Shown here: one piece after another, positions 1 through 11,106 of the stretch
Layout of the letters: each line of letters starts with the position of its first letter
Position numbering within the stretch: the first letter of the stretch is position 1
NCBI GenBank assembly: GCA_002897115.2
Contig: BCIH01000001.1
Location: 1,572,267 to 1,636,266, forward strand
DNA length: 64,000 nt
DNA from: Prototheca cutis
Taxonomy: Eukaryota; Chlorophyta; Trebouxiophyceae; Chlorellales; Chlorellaceae
Direction of reading: 5' to 3'
Translations under genes and position numbers: made by a program
The notes under the pieces: model-generated
The model's input: the letters and a program-made list of their open reading frames with translations, nothing else
Databases searched by the model: none
What the model was told of the DNA's origin: nothing

Positions 1-277
1 TTGGCACGGCAACGTAGAGGCCGGGTTCTGCACACAAACACAGGTCATGTCAACCACGCGTACCGAAGATAAAAGTCAATGATGGTGTCGTTGAGGAAAT
101 TCCCTGGGTCTAACCAGACCAAGTCACGGGCAGGAATGGACACGGCACCCGACCCGCCATCGGGAGGGAACACGCACTGCAAGCCCTGCACCAAGGGAGG
201 ACAGGAATGTGCTGGTTTCGTTCATTGTTGAACACCGGCATGCCTGTCCAACGCAATAGATCCAGGAAAATCCATGC

Positions 278-1862
278 TCAGCAGCATGTGCGCCGCCAAT
301 GCGACGCTGCCCGCCGCACCTCAAGGGCACTGGCAACGCCCGAAGCGTCGCCGGCGGCTGTCCTGCGTGTTCTTGTCCGCCCCTGGTCACTGGGCATTTC
401 CTGCTGCGCTTTGGCCCCTTGCGCATCCGGTTCCTCATCAGAACTATCCAAAAGGATGGGATTCTCCTGCACGATGGTAATGGCAGGTAGTGGGCAAGTT
501 TCTGCTGGGCTGCTGTGCCACCCTCCTTCCATGATTCCCCTTTCTCTCTCTGCCCCTTCCCAACCCACCGCCACCACCATCACCACCACCACCATCATCA
601 AACAGACAAAAAAAAGAAGGATACGCCATGCTTGCCTTGGTTCCCATCGAGCTTGGGCCTGGAGCCTTGGCTGCCGGCTGTGCACCCTTGGTCTTGGGAG
701 CAGCAGATCCGGACTGGGGCCGGGGACGGGAAGGGAGGCCCTGGCCCGGCAATACCCTGCCTTGCCTGGATCCGCCCATAAAATCGGCAGGTGAAATCGG
801 CTTGAAGCGACGGTCGCAGGGCTTTGCAGGGTCCTCTGGTCTCTGGGATGTGGAAGCATCCAGGATGTCACGATTGCTCACCAAGCAAGGCGTGCACACC
901 GATGCCTCTGCTCCCGTGGCTCTCTCCTGCACGGCATAGTTTTTTGGTTCAAGGCGTGTTGTGAGAAAAAACAACGGCTTGGTTTGATCACGACAAAAGA
1001 GATAAGCCAGCCCACTACACCCCATCATGTGACCCCCGCTTTGGCATTGGAGGGGTTGCTGTCTTGATGATTCCGCACATCAACCGCAGCGACACCGCCC
1101 GGACACAATGATGGTGTAACAAGTTGGCCCAAGCACACGGCTCCCTGGCATTGGTGACCCTTCCACACACCACGCATTGCTGCAGCTTGCTTTGAGATCC
1201 ACACAGCTTGCAGTGCCGCAAGGCTTTCCGCTCCCGAAAGCTGGATGGACTTGCATCTGCAAGAGTCGATGTCTGCTTCTCTGATGGGACCAAACCCTCT
1301 AAAAGCTCCATTCTGAACTAGTTTATTTCCACAAGTGCACCGACAATGCAATTTCCTTCAAAGTCCTCACCCGAGGACCGCGCAGCATCCAGCATGCTTC
1401 TTGCCCGGCTGCTCCCGTCGGTGGGAAGTCGGAGTCCCGGTGACACCTGTGCAGAGTTGAGCAGAGCAACTCAAACGAATGGACGCCGAGGCACAACAGG
1501 CATGTACCATACGCCATTGCCAACCAAGCAGCCACCAAATCCATGGACCCATCATCACCCGGACCTGCTCTCCACCTTCCCCAGAACAGAACACTGTTGC
1601 AAAGCTCTGTGGAAACCCCCTGGAGATAATTTCCGCTCACCCTCTCTCGTTCCCGGCTCTCACGCTCCCTCCTGAGCTGCAGCAGGAGCTTGAGTTTCTG
1701 CACCTGGCAACTCAAGGGCAGGGGGTTGGCTTTTCCCCCTGCCTTCAACTCCTTTAGCAGCCTGCGGTTCCTTTCCAGGACCTCTGATATGCTGGCAATC
1801 GTGCGGGGTCTGGAGCCCAGCAAGGGGCTCAGCTCCGCTTCCAGGGCCTCGTAATCCATCAT
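278..1862 (-). CDS. uncharacterised protein with coiled coil, CxxC pairs and SUMO-interaction-like motif
   Basis: I do not recognise this family. Exon 1 (1862-1641) starts with ATG and encodes 74 residues, including a helical stretch (ISEVLERNRRLLKEL) and an Arg/Glu-rich coiled coil, then a consensus donor GTGAGC. A likely exon near 1325-1170 carries CKLC-x7-CVVC, a possible zinc site. A third open stretch (about 940-636) ends at AAG|GCAAGC, a GC-type donor. The last exon (466-278) starts after a CAG acceptor with ENPILLDSSDEEPD, which resembles a SUMO-interaction motif with an acidic tail, and ends at a stop at 278. The GC-AG junction keeps phase 0. Joins between the middle exons are uncertain, so this could be two genes. 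Confidence 0.42.
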
Positions 1863-2273
1863 TCAAGGGTTCACGGTGCGATGGATCGCATCCTCGTTCC
1901 GTCAACAGCCCGCGCTCGTGTCCGGGCCCGGCAACCAATGAGAGGAGTCATCAAACCTCCGACATCGGGGCTTTTTCGACGCCATCAGGACGTCGCATGC
2001 ATGTCCATGACTCAGCTCATCCATTCATGTCATCGAAAGAACATCCAGGCAGCGAGTTTGCCAAGCGCAGTGCGATGAACCAGGCCCCTGCCCTTTGCCG
2101 CAACACGAATTCCAGCGGCGACCGGGGCGAGCTTGATCAATTGTGGATCCCCCAAAAGCCCGCGGGGAGCAAGGTTGGGAACGGAATACCAACGCATTGC
2201 CAATGACGCAGTGCATTCCAGGTCAATCACGTATTCCAATTTTCACATTGAAGCCGGCATATATTTGAGCATC

Positions 2274-3701
2274 ATGGCTGGCATCAGCGGGCGTGTGGCT
2301 TTCGTAACGGGGGGTGCCAAGGGTAGGTGGAGGCGGCACGGATCCCTGCCGTTTCTCCGCGCTGCGAGGCGCAGGAATTGCACGTGTTGGATTCTTGCCC
2401 ACCACCCACGTTTGTGCAGGCATAGGCCTGGCATGTGCCCAGGCACTGGGCCGCGTGGGAGCCCGCGTGGTGATTGCCGACGTCTCGGAGCCCGATCTGC
2501 GGAAGGCTGAGGACGATCTCAAGGCCGAGGGTATCGGCTGCGCCGCAACCCTCTGCGACGTGAGCAGCCGGAAGGCGGTGGAGGATGCTGTGAAGTTTAC
2601 CGTGGACACCTTTGGCAAGCTGGATATTGCCGTGGCCAACGCCGGCATCGTCCGGGCAGCGGACTTTTTGGAGCTGACGGACGAGGACTGGGAGTCCGTG
2701 ATCAAGGTCAACCTCACCGGCGTCTTCCTGGTGCGGTTGCCCGGGGGTTGGTGTTTCAGCTCCTTCAGAGGCGTTTTATTTTTTATGCTGGGGGGTGTTT
2801 TCTTATTGAATTGGCCATGAAAGCTTATGTGGCTGGGTTGCTGTGGTTTGGGCTGGAGGAAGTGCATGTGGCTTGGATGAGTTGCAGTTGGTTGTCTGGG
2901 CACTTGCTTAAAGACATGTCTCTGGTCCCAGAAGTCTCAACACCACCCCCCCCCCCCCCCCCAAAAAAAAAAAAACCAACACACACACACACACATAAAT
3001 GTTGATGCAACAACAGACAGGTCAGGTTGCGGCGCGGCAGATGAAGGCGCAGGGTACAGGCGGCTCCATCATCAACATCTCGTCTGTGAATGGCATCATG
3101 GCCATCCCCACCATTTCCAACTACAACGCAGCCAAGGGCGGTGTGAACAACCTCACCCGCTCCATGGCCCTGTCCCTGGCACCCCACAACATCCGGGTCA
3201 ATGCCGTGGGTCCAGGGTCAATTATGACTGACGTGCTGAAGCAGGTCGTCTCGGACAAGGCCGCCATGACCAAGGTCCTCTCCCGCACACCCATGCTCCG
3301 CGCCGGTGACCCCATCGAGATTGGCAATGTGCGTGTGTAAGAGGCGTGGGAATGAGCTCGTTGTCTTCTTTTTTTCTCGGGGGGAAGGGAGGAGGTGCTT
3401 GTGCTGCACTAGTCCAGAATGATTTGCGTATGAAGAAACCACTGTGACACCGCTGCGTGCCACCACCACCCAGACTGTGAATGATAGCACCCTGGGGTGC
3501 ATGGCCCTGCTTGCACCACACAGCCATGCACACGCCAAGAACGCATACATCCATACATCCCACTGCGTGCTCCAGGTGGTCAAGTTCTTTGCCAGCGACG
3601 ATGCCAGCTACATCACTGGCCAGATTCTCTATGCCGACGGCGGCCGCATGGCGCTCAACTATACGGTCAATGTGCCGGACGAGGTGCTGGACCAGCAATG
3701 A
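2274..3701 (+). CDS. short-chain dehydrogenase/reductase (classical SDR)
   Basis: Four exons (2274-2322, 2420-2730, 3017-3328, 3576-3701) join in phase to give 265 residues, the usual length for a classical SDR. The Rossmann dinucleotide motif TGGAKGIG (residues 12-19) is split by intron 1. NAG follows at 90-92, the catalytic Ser at 142/143, and YNAAK gives Tyr156 and Lys160. An Asp at 37, after the second strand, favours NAD(H) over NADP(H) by family rule. Substrate cannot be read from sequence; relatives include 3-oxoacyl-ACP reductases and sugar or alcohol dehydrogenases. No targeting peptide is visible, so it is probably cytosolic. Intron 2 carries a C/A low-complexity run before its acceptor. 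Confidence 0.93.
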
Positions 3702-3999
3702 GCGCAGACTCTTCTCTTCCCGTGCAGGCAGGGTTCATGCACTGCAATTGTCGACATTGTTGTGATTACAATGAAAGCCCCCCACACACAGCGAGGGGCA
3801 TAGAAAGGGATCGCAGATTATGGGTCGGGTTGAGAGCGACAGTCGTTACCGAGGAAACGGACTGGGATCCACGGAATCTGCCAGATGCCATGCAGCGAGA
3901 GGGCCAGCAAAGCAGCAAGCAACGTCTCGAACATGGGTCACACCAGAACTGCTGCTGCCCTTGCAGCAAATTCAAACAAACGCCCTCCATGAAACACAC

Positions 4000-5993
4000 T
4001 CAGAGCTGGAACTCGGATGCCGGCCCCCGGCCCGTGGAAAATGTGCTTGCCTTGGCCGGAAACTGCAAGGAACCTGTTCCCGGCACGCCTGGCACCCCAC
4101 TGGCCGAGGCGGCGCTCCTTCCGGGCATCGCCACAGAAGGCGTATCAAACAGAGCCAGGATGTTCTCGTGAGACAGCTTTGGTCCCTGCTGCCGGGCCCG
4201 CATGCTGCCGCTCATGGCGCCACTGCCGTTCGCGGCCGCATGGGCAACAGGCACCGAGGCTGTCGAGCTTACAGAGGCGGCTCTGAGCTGGGCGGGGGGT
4301 GCCGGCCCGCCCGCCGGCAGTGCGGCCTCCATTGCTCCCCAGCTCCAGGTCTGGGACGCTCGCGACTCTAGAGTCGCAAACGGGTCGTGGCCACTGCTAG
4401 CCGACTGGAGTGCCGCTGAAGGGGCGTGCGAAAGATGTTGCGTGGCCCCAGCGCCGGCCGCCCTCCGGCCCGAGCTGCCGCAGATATCTGGCGCAGACGC
4501 CGAAACGTGCACGGGGCTGCCCGCCTCCACGCCGTGAAAGATGCTCCACAGATCCTGCTCTGGGGACGAACCCGGCGGCGCCTGCTGCTGGTTCACGGAA
4601 GGTGCCGGAGCGTCGAAAAAATCAAGCAAGTCCACCGGCGCCGGCGCCGGGGCCGGGGCAGGCTGGCTGGCTGCACGGGGTGCCATTACCGCGGCCTGCG
4701 GCGCCGCCGGCGGTGCCTGCTGCTGCTGCTGCTGCTGTTGCTGCGGCGGCTGCTGCGGCGTCGGCACCGATGCGGGTGGAGGCGGCGGCGCATTCCGAGC
4801 CGGCACGAGGTACTGCGCCATGAACTGCAGTGCAATGCAGAGGCCTGGTTGCGACCCCAGGCGAGGCAGATGCGCTGATTGACTCGCAAACGAGTCGGGC
4901 ACGACCCATCGGGCGCCTTGTCCCGCATCCCTCGTGCCCTCAAAAAGTATTTTCTTCCAAAACGCAGAAAGATTGCCCTGTGCACAGCCCCACAATACCA
5001 CACCCACTGACTGCCACATCATCCATTTTGTTGAAACTACCCCAGGCAGCCAACCTACCGGGTGATCGAGGTAGTTGGAGATGGTCGGCGGCTCATCGTA
5101 GCCCCGCATGGCGTACTTGCGGTGCACGTACTTGTTCATGATAAAGGACCTAAGCGGGCCCATGTCAGCCTCGGCCGGCCGACTGGAGGAGGAATTGTTG
5201 GATGGGTGTACGTGGTTTGCGCGGAGGGATTAGGAGCACAACTTCGGAACTCACGTGTGCGGGTATCGCTTGCTCCATCCGTCTCTGCCAATGCCTGGTC
5301 ATCTGAATTTGCAGAGGCCGTGCATCCCCCTGCGATTGACCCAACCACCCACCCCAAGCCCCACTGCTACACCTGAAGCCTGGCGGCAGCTCTGCCTCCC
5401 AGAATGAATTTGCCCTGGCATTGCCCATGACTTGCACAAAGGCCACCTGCTCCGGCAGCCATGTGTCCTGCATCAGTTCAACAGGGGGGTGATCGCCGGC
5501 TTGTGGGTCGTCGGCCCCATGCAGATCCGGTGCCGGATCCAGACATGGGCGACACATGGTCCAAGGCCATCCATCCTATGAAACCATGCAAGGCTCCTCA
5601 ACAGGGTACAGCCACGAGTCCCCCATGCCTGCATCCTTACCAAATTGGTTGAGCGGACTTTGCTGTTGTGGACTCCCAAACTCCGGTGGATTCCTGCAAG
5701 GCACAGGGGTGACCAGTGTATGTGGGCTAACCCCCCCCCCCCAGAGGATCCCAGCCTGGAGTCCGCATTGAGGATCCATGTGTGTTCATGAGCGCCCAGT
5801 CTCCATGCTCCAGTTCACCTGAGCAGTTGAGACAGACGAAGACCCCAAGGTTGACGCTGGCCCAGGTCGGGCCCCGCGCTAGGCAGTCGGCACACCGACG
5901 GTTGTCCTCCTGCTTTAGCAGGGCGCTCAGGACCCGGCGGTGGGTATCATTCTGCAGCGCGGACACGTCATTCTTGTGGTTCCGAGACGCCAT
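4000..5993 (-). CDS. ArfGAP zinc-finger protein (SMAP/AGD15-like)
   Basis: Activates the GTPase of Arf proteins in vesicle traffic. Five exons (5993-5819, 5693-5641, 5467-5373, 5182-5059, 4824-4000) join in phase to about 423 residues. The N-terminal ArfGAP finger reads CADC...CLNC with the arginine-finger region following (CSGIHRSLGVHNSKVRS), then DTWLPEQV and the NxxAN-type GNARANSFWEA. The C-terminal half is disordered and rich in Pro, Gln and Ala, with a poly-Gln run. It holds clathrin/adaptor-like motifs (LLDFFD, DLWSIF, DPFATL) and a SMAP-like KLSHENILALFD near the end. It is the only ArfGAP in the window. The acceptor of exon 5 is the least certain junction. Confidence 0.92.
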
Positions 5994-7553
5994 GGCGGGG
6001 GATGGCGGGGGAATGGCCCGAGGCCGCCCTGAGAACTGTCTCGGAACCGGGGGTACCGCTGCCGTGGCCGGTCAAGGCGCACACGCTGCTTCGCCCACGT
6101 CGGTCTTCGCTACTGATCACACCTTTCTGAATGCTCTTTACATCACAAGGAAATTCAGAAGCGGGATGGGACCCTCAACGCGACTTGTTGGCATCGTCAA
6201 GTCTCTGACCCGGCTAGAGTCAGGGCACCACCCCCAGACGCAGCATTCCACGGTGGGGATCCTCCATTCCATTGCCCATCACCCTCACAAAGCCGCCCCT
6301 TTCCATTATGCCCTACTGCAAAGGTTCTTGGATTTGTATGATGCAGGCAAAAAATAACAAAGTTTAGGTTGTTACTGCTGCAACGCACACACCATATTTC
6401 TTGCGTGCGCACATACCAGCCCTGCCACTCCACGATCACAAGCCCATCCGCCCTGACTCTAGTCCGTTGGCGTGCACGCACGTTCGATTGGCTCAATGGA
6501 ATCAGACACTCATGCCAGTGAAAGCACAAGGAGGAGGATCGACAGAAGCTGTCACGAGATATTAGGAGGACAACCCACGCAGCATGCACAAGGACACCTT
6601 GAGTGAACAACAGAACAGCGTTTAACGGCTGTAATGTCTAGAACACTCTGGCCATTGACTAATTATGCATTATGCAACTCCAGGCAGGCTATCTCGTGCA
6701 TGTCAAGGGAATCGGTTTGGGAAACACCAGGTGGGCATGGTTGGCCACAAGTGCGGGAACCGCAGTTGACCACAGCGATCGTCCTCCGACTAACTACACC
6801 CAGCGAAACCAGTCACCCTGGATCACTTCCCGTTCACCTGTAGCATTATTCATCAATCTAGTGGAGAGTGCGAGCGCCTGATGATGATGATGATGGCTTT
6901 GTCGGGGCGTCACCGCACATGCTCGGTCGTACATGGACGCGGGCAGCAGCAGGGAGCCGCACAGCAAGAGGCCTGAAACATCCAGATCTGCGATCCAGAT
7001 TGGACTCTTGGAGCATATAACGCGAGAAAAGGGTTCTGGGGGTCATGCAAGGGCAGCCAGGACGCTTGGGTGCTCGACCCGTGCCCGTGACCTGGCCCGG
7101 TGAACTTGGTGGGTAGCACCTAGGAGTGAACGAGGATTCTGCTTTGCAGCGACATGGCAGCCTTGACCACATGCCTGTATAGGGAGGCGACCGGTCCTTG
7201 GCCGTTGTTTCTGCAGAGGATAGAGGCGATGGGCAGCCCCCGGAATGCTCGGTGGCCCAGGGCTGCGCCTGGGTGGAGCTTAGGATGGAGGCAGACTGGG
7301 CCGAGGCCCAGGGCTGCACCGACTTGTCGCTCCATGTGATAGACCAGGGCTTTGAACTTGCAAAAGAAGGCCATGTGCTCATCGAGGTGCACATGCCGGG
7401 TCGTTTCTTGAGTGTGAATGTGCCGTCCCCTCCGCCCATCACTTGCAATGCAGCACAGACCCTTGCAAGCGACCCGGCGCTTCTCAAACGATGCAAATCA
7501 TGCACACAGTCGGGTGCTGGCGCTCCTGATGGTGCACCTGAGGTTCTTGCCAG

Positions 7554-7603
<50 letters not shown>

Positions 7604-7811
7604 GCGCGCACTCACGTGTCACAGGGACGGACGTGCCGTGAGCTGGAAACACAGGGAGGCAGCGTGACACGGTCAGCCATCGATGGCAGACTCACCATAC
7701 GCCTGCACAAACGCTGTGATCGCATCGGGTCCTGGCCTCGGGTCTTTTCAGAGCTGCGCATGCGGTGGCGCGGGGCCACGCTGTGCATGACAAGTCTGCC
7801 GTCCTACCCGA
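5994..7811. other. stretch without a confident gene
   Basis: I found no recognisable protein here. The ArfGAP promoter should lie at its left edge. An open plus-strand stretch around 7198-7505 and its antisense partner both look weakly coding, and neither has clear splice signals. A (CA)n/(CG)n microsatellite occupies about 7556-7610. Confidence 0.5.
7557..7610. repeat. (CA)n microsatellite followed by (CG)n
   Basis: Over 20 uninterrupted CA units are followed by a short CG alternation. Alternating purine-pyrimidine DNA of this kind can form Z-DNA. The flanks have no confident gene. Confidence 0.9.
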
Positions 7812-8048
7812 GTGTGGATGCCTTTCAGCCAATACTGCGTGATTTCCAGCCAGGGCACCGGCGCTACAAGGCGAGAATCTTGTCTATGTGTATCTTTGGG
7901 GTTTGATGCCTTTGAAATCTGGTCAGACGGGGACAAACCTGACTGTGAAAGGAAATTTCCATCCGACCGCAGCTGGCCGTCGCTGTTGAACCCCGTCAAA
8001 TGGTTCCTACCACCAACGGCACTCCCCCCACACACGAACCCACAACAG

Positions 8049-8630
8049 TGTCTGCTCCTGCTGCCGAGCACGAGGGAAGAGGCAGTGCGCATCCTGGCCG
8101 CGACAGCGCCGCTGCGTACCGTCTCACGGCTGCTGGAGCTCTGCATGCTGTCAACGACCAGGGTCAAAGCCAGCGCGACGACACTGAATGACGATCTGCT
8201 GTTGCTGGCAGGTGGCCTGGCGGCAGTGGAGCGTGTGCGTGCCACTTCTGGACTTGGGCGACTCGCCGCCGTTGACGTCGCCGCCGGCGGGCTCTGGGCC
8301 TGCCTCGTCTTTGCTGGCGTCATCAGTCTCACTGAAGCAGTGAAGTGCCTGGCCGAGCAGACTGGACCCAGCGACCGGTCAAAGCTCGCCACTGGCACGG
8401 CATGGAGACCAGCAAGGCTCGCGGTGGCGTGCGAGGGTGCACGGTTCCCGGTCACAGCGCCGCGACTGCTGCAACGCGCTGCGGTGCTAGGCTTTGCGCA
8501 GCCGGCGGAGGGAGGAAGTGCAGCAGAGGCAGCGGCGTCGAACCCTGGCCCCAAGGCCTGCCCCACATGGCAGATGGCATGCATGCACTGGTCTGCCGAG
8601 AACATCCTCGATGCCGTGACTGACTGCTGA
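8049..8630 (+). CDS. hypothetical protein, probable 3' exon
   Basis: An open plus-strand frame runs to a stop at 8628-8630. The translation is amphipathic and Leu/Ala-rich (RTVSRLLELCMLSTTRV, DDLLLLAGGLAAVERV) with a hydrophobic stretch (LWACLVFAGVISL) that could be one membrane helix. The antisense frame is also open but is a low-complexity Ser/Ala/Arg sequence typical of shadow frames in GC-rich DNA. An acceptor-like CAACAG at about 8042-8047 could open the exon. I recognise no family and cannot place the 5' exons. Confidence 0.33.
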   Translation, partial: CLLLLPSTREEAVRILAATAPLRTVSRLLELCMLSTTRVKASATTLNDDLLLLAGGLAAVERVRATSGLGRLAAVDVAAGGLWACLVFAGVISLTEAVKCLAEQTGPSDRSKLATGTAWRPARLAVACEGARFPVTAPRLLQRAAVLGFAQPAEGGSAAEAAASNPGPKACPTWQMACMHWSAENILDAVTDC

Positions 8631-9035
8631 TGTTGGATTGCCAACGCTTAGGCCCCTGCGCCAGGCAGGGACTGCCACGTTGCGTCACAGGCACACACAA
8701 TTGGGTCCACACACAAGGTCACAGTTCGTGCAGAAGGCAGCCTGTGGCTGCTCAGGGGATCACCAAGCCCCGGCAGTCACAGAAGAACACATGAACAGAC
8801 AACCAAAAACCTCCGAGCCAGAGCACGGAGAGCACAGGGCATCACATGTGTATGCATGTGATGGAAAGCAAGGGGGTGTACATGGGCGGGGGGGGGCATG
8901 CATGCGCATGCGTCTGAAAGGCCAGGTGGGACTTGCTCGACAAGCCCACAACCATCCAGCTGATTGACCCTGGGGCGCATGCATGCGCGCAAGGACATGG
9001 CCGACATGAGCAGTTGAACTGGCTTCGCAGCAGTG

Positions 9036-10477
9036 CTATACCAGTCTCCTTCCCCACTTTTGTCTGCACAGCAGAGCCAGCAATGCCAGCGACACGATCA
9101 CACCACTGCCGAGCGCCGCGGAACGGAGGGGCTTTGCTCGCCAGCCTAGCAGTCTTTGAATCATGGGCGCCTCCGAGATGCGGTTGAATGCCCGTGCGTA
9201 ATCCGCGAGCCACAGCCCCGGATGCTCCAGGTACATCTCCATTGCAGCAACTGCCTGTGGCTCGTGCATCAAAAACCTGCATTTGGTGGGGGCAGATTTT
9301 TTTTTTGTGTGTGTGTGGGGGGGGTTCCCAGTGTTACCAAGCCTGGTCGTGGGCCTCCACTCCAGGTGGGCGGAAGGCTGAATAACGCAAACCAGCTGAG
9401 GGGCCATGCGTGACCACCAACAAGCCTCAACCCCGCAAGCTCCAAGCAGGGTCCCGCACTTGCACAGAGGATCACGGCCTTCCAGAATGTCACGGTAAAT
9501 CTCGACGTCAAATGCCTCAATGGGGGTGGGTTTGCTGGTGGCCCTCGGGCTGCCGCCCTGTGCGTCTGAGTTGTTCAGACTCTCCATGGCCGGCCACAGC
9601 TGCTCGGAAATTGTTGGAAGAGGGGTTCATGCTGAGTTGGACAGGGGAGAAGGTGTGTGTGCAGACGGCGTGCAAGATTATCTCTGGGGATTGGCTCAGC
9701 CAGAGCAGGAACGACTGGAGCCTCCCTGTCAAACAGACCTTTTCCCAAGTCCTAGTGGTGCTCCAGAACCGGCCAAAGGGGTGGGCCCCACACAGTGCCA
9801 CACCCTGTCGCACAGTGAGTCCCATCCGCTGGAACGCCTCCAGAAGCGAGTCGCGCCCCTTGAGAGAGCCTGCGCATCAGTATAAGAGGGGTTGAAATGC
9901 CTGGCCCACGCCACATGGAGCATGACCTCCGACGCAGCTCCACGACTTGCCAGTCCACAGGCCCCACCCAACCGCACATGTGTCGTATGTCGGCAGCCGG
10001 TCTACGGGAGAGGGCACGTGGACATCCTGGCGGCCCGGACGGAAGGGAATCTGGGGCCCCCCCATGGCTTCCACGGCAACCGCCCCCCCCAGCTGGATGG
10101 TGTCTGCCAGGCTCAGCCCCGGGTGGGCCGCTGCCACAGCCTCCACAGTCACCATAACCTGCTGCAGGCCTTCATTTCCAGGCCGCGACAGCTCGCCAGG
10201 CGTGCAGATCGAGGACGTGGCGCCCCCAGACCGACTAGCCTCGTCCCATGTCAGAGCGTCGTGCAGAGCTAGTCGCAGGAAAGCCGGTCCATACTGTAAA
10301 GGAATGAAAGCCATGCGTTAACGACATGTGGGAGCACTGTGGGGCCCATGCTTGCGTCCAGGCACGGGCAGATCCTGAATCGCCGTGCCCGGCTCTTTCG
10401 GAGCTCGCGCTCACCGTCCCGATCACAGCCTCAAGCGCTTTCCGAGCTCTCGCCACGTCGTCAATCGAGCTCATCAT
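9036..10477 (-). CDS. ascorbate-peroxidase-like haem peroxidase with C-terminal membrane anchor
   Basis: Class I haem peroxidase, expected to reduce H2O2 with ascorbate. Exon 1 (10477-10415) joins in phase to exon 2 (from 10293), which carries distal Arg and His in FLRLALHDA, then GGATSSI, PGNEGLQ and the ADTIQLGGAVAVEAMGGP core. Further exons hold GRDSLLEAFQRMGL and the proximal His in ALCGAHPFGR (near 9800-9770), FDVEIYRDILEG (near 9510-9475), and the last exon with DYARAFNRISE. The end is hydrophobic (about 18 residues) followed by a basic tail, like the membrane-bound peroxisomal/ER or thylakoid forms. The aromatic residue before the distal His (Trp in typical APX) is Leu, so activity may be altered. 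Some inner splice sites are unresolved. Confidence 0.85.
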
Positions 10478-11106
10478 GCCCGTAACTTAGTATGCAACAA
10501 CTATTCGCTGTACAGGACTGCCATACCAGCGGGATATCAGTGGCAAGCTCGGTTTCAATCGGGCATCGGGCACCCCTTGATCCTGTTGAGCCCCGCCAGA
10601 TGCCACGCGCCCAAATTTGTGCACGCATCATGCTGTCAAGCGCATCGCACTCCAAGGGAGCGTCGGTTATGAACAGGAAATTTGTACTAGGGCACTGGAA
10701 AAATTTCTAATGCAAGGAGAGGATTTGGGTATTGACAGGATGAAGCGTGCCCATGCNGGCAGCAGGACCCAGCGAGGTGACGACTCCGGGCCTGGTGCCC
10801 ACTGTTTCGTCTGGGGTCCTTTCACCAGCATCAATTGGGCCTTGTTTAAACGATCCGTATGTTTTGTTGCAGAAAATGCCCTTTGCAGTCATGCAAAGCA
10901 GGATTGTTCGCCCATGAACACCCGGGCTCCCCCGGAGCAGCGGAGGGATCCGCCGGCGCTATTCACCTTCCCCTGCATCTGCAAACGTGGAATCCATTGA
11001 TCCGCACCACACGTAGAAAAGACTGGAATCGGATTGCATGTCGCAATTGGAAAACAGAAGGAATGCACCGTACGCTCACAATTTGAAGGCGGGGGCGGTG
11101 TACACG
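10478..11106. promoter_or_regulatory. divergent intergenic region between the peroxidase and glycoprotein genes
   Basis: Start codons face away at 10477 (-) and 11107 (+). The 629-bp gap must hold both promoters. I see no recognisable core element or coding exon, and one N at 10757. Confidence 0.5.

Noticed and set aside
1015..1311. CxxC pair as another TnpB/Fanzor zinc ribbon
   Set aside because: No NRDxNAA motif follows and flanking sequence is not repeated elsewhere in the window; treated as part of an orphan gene.
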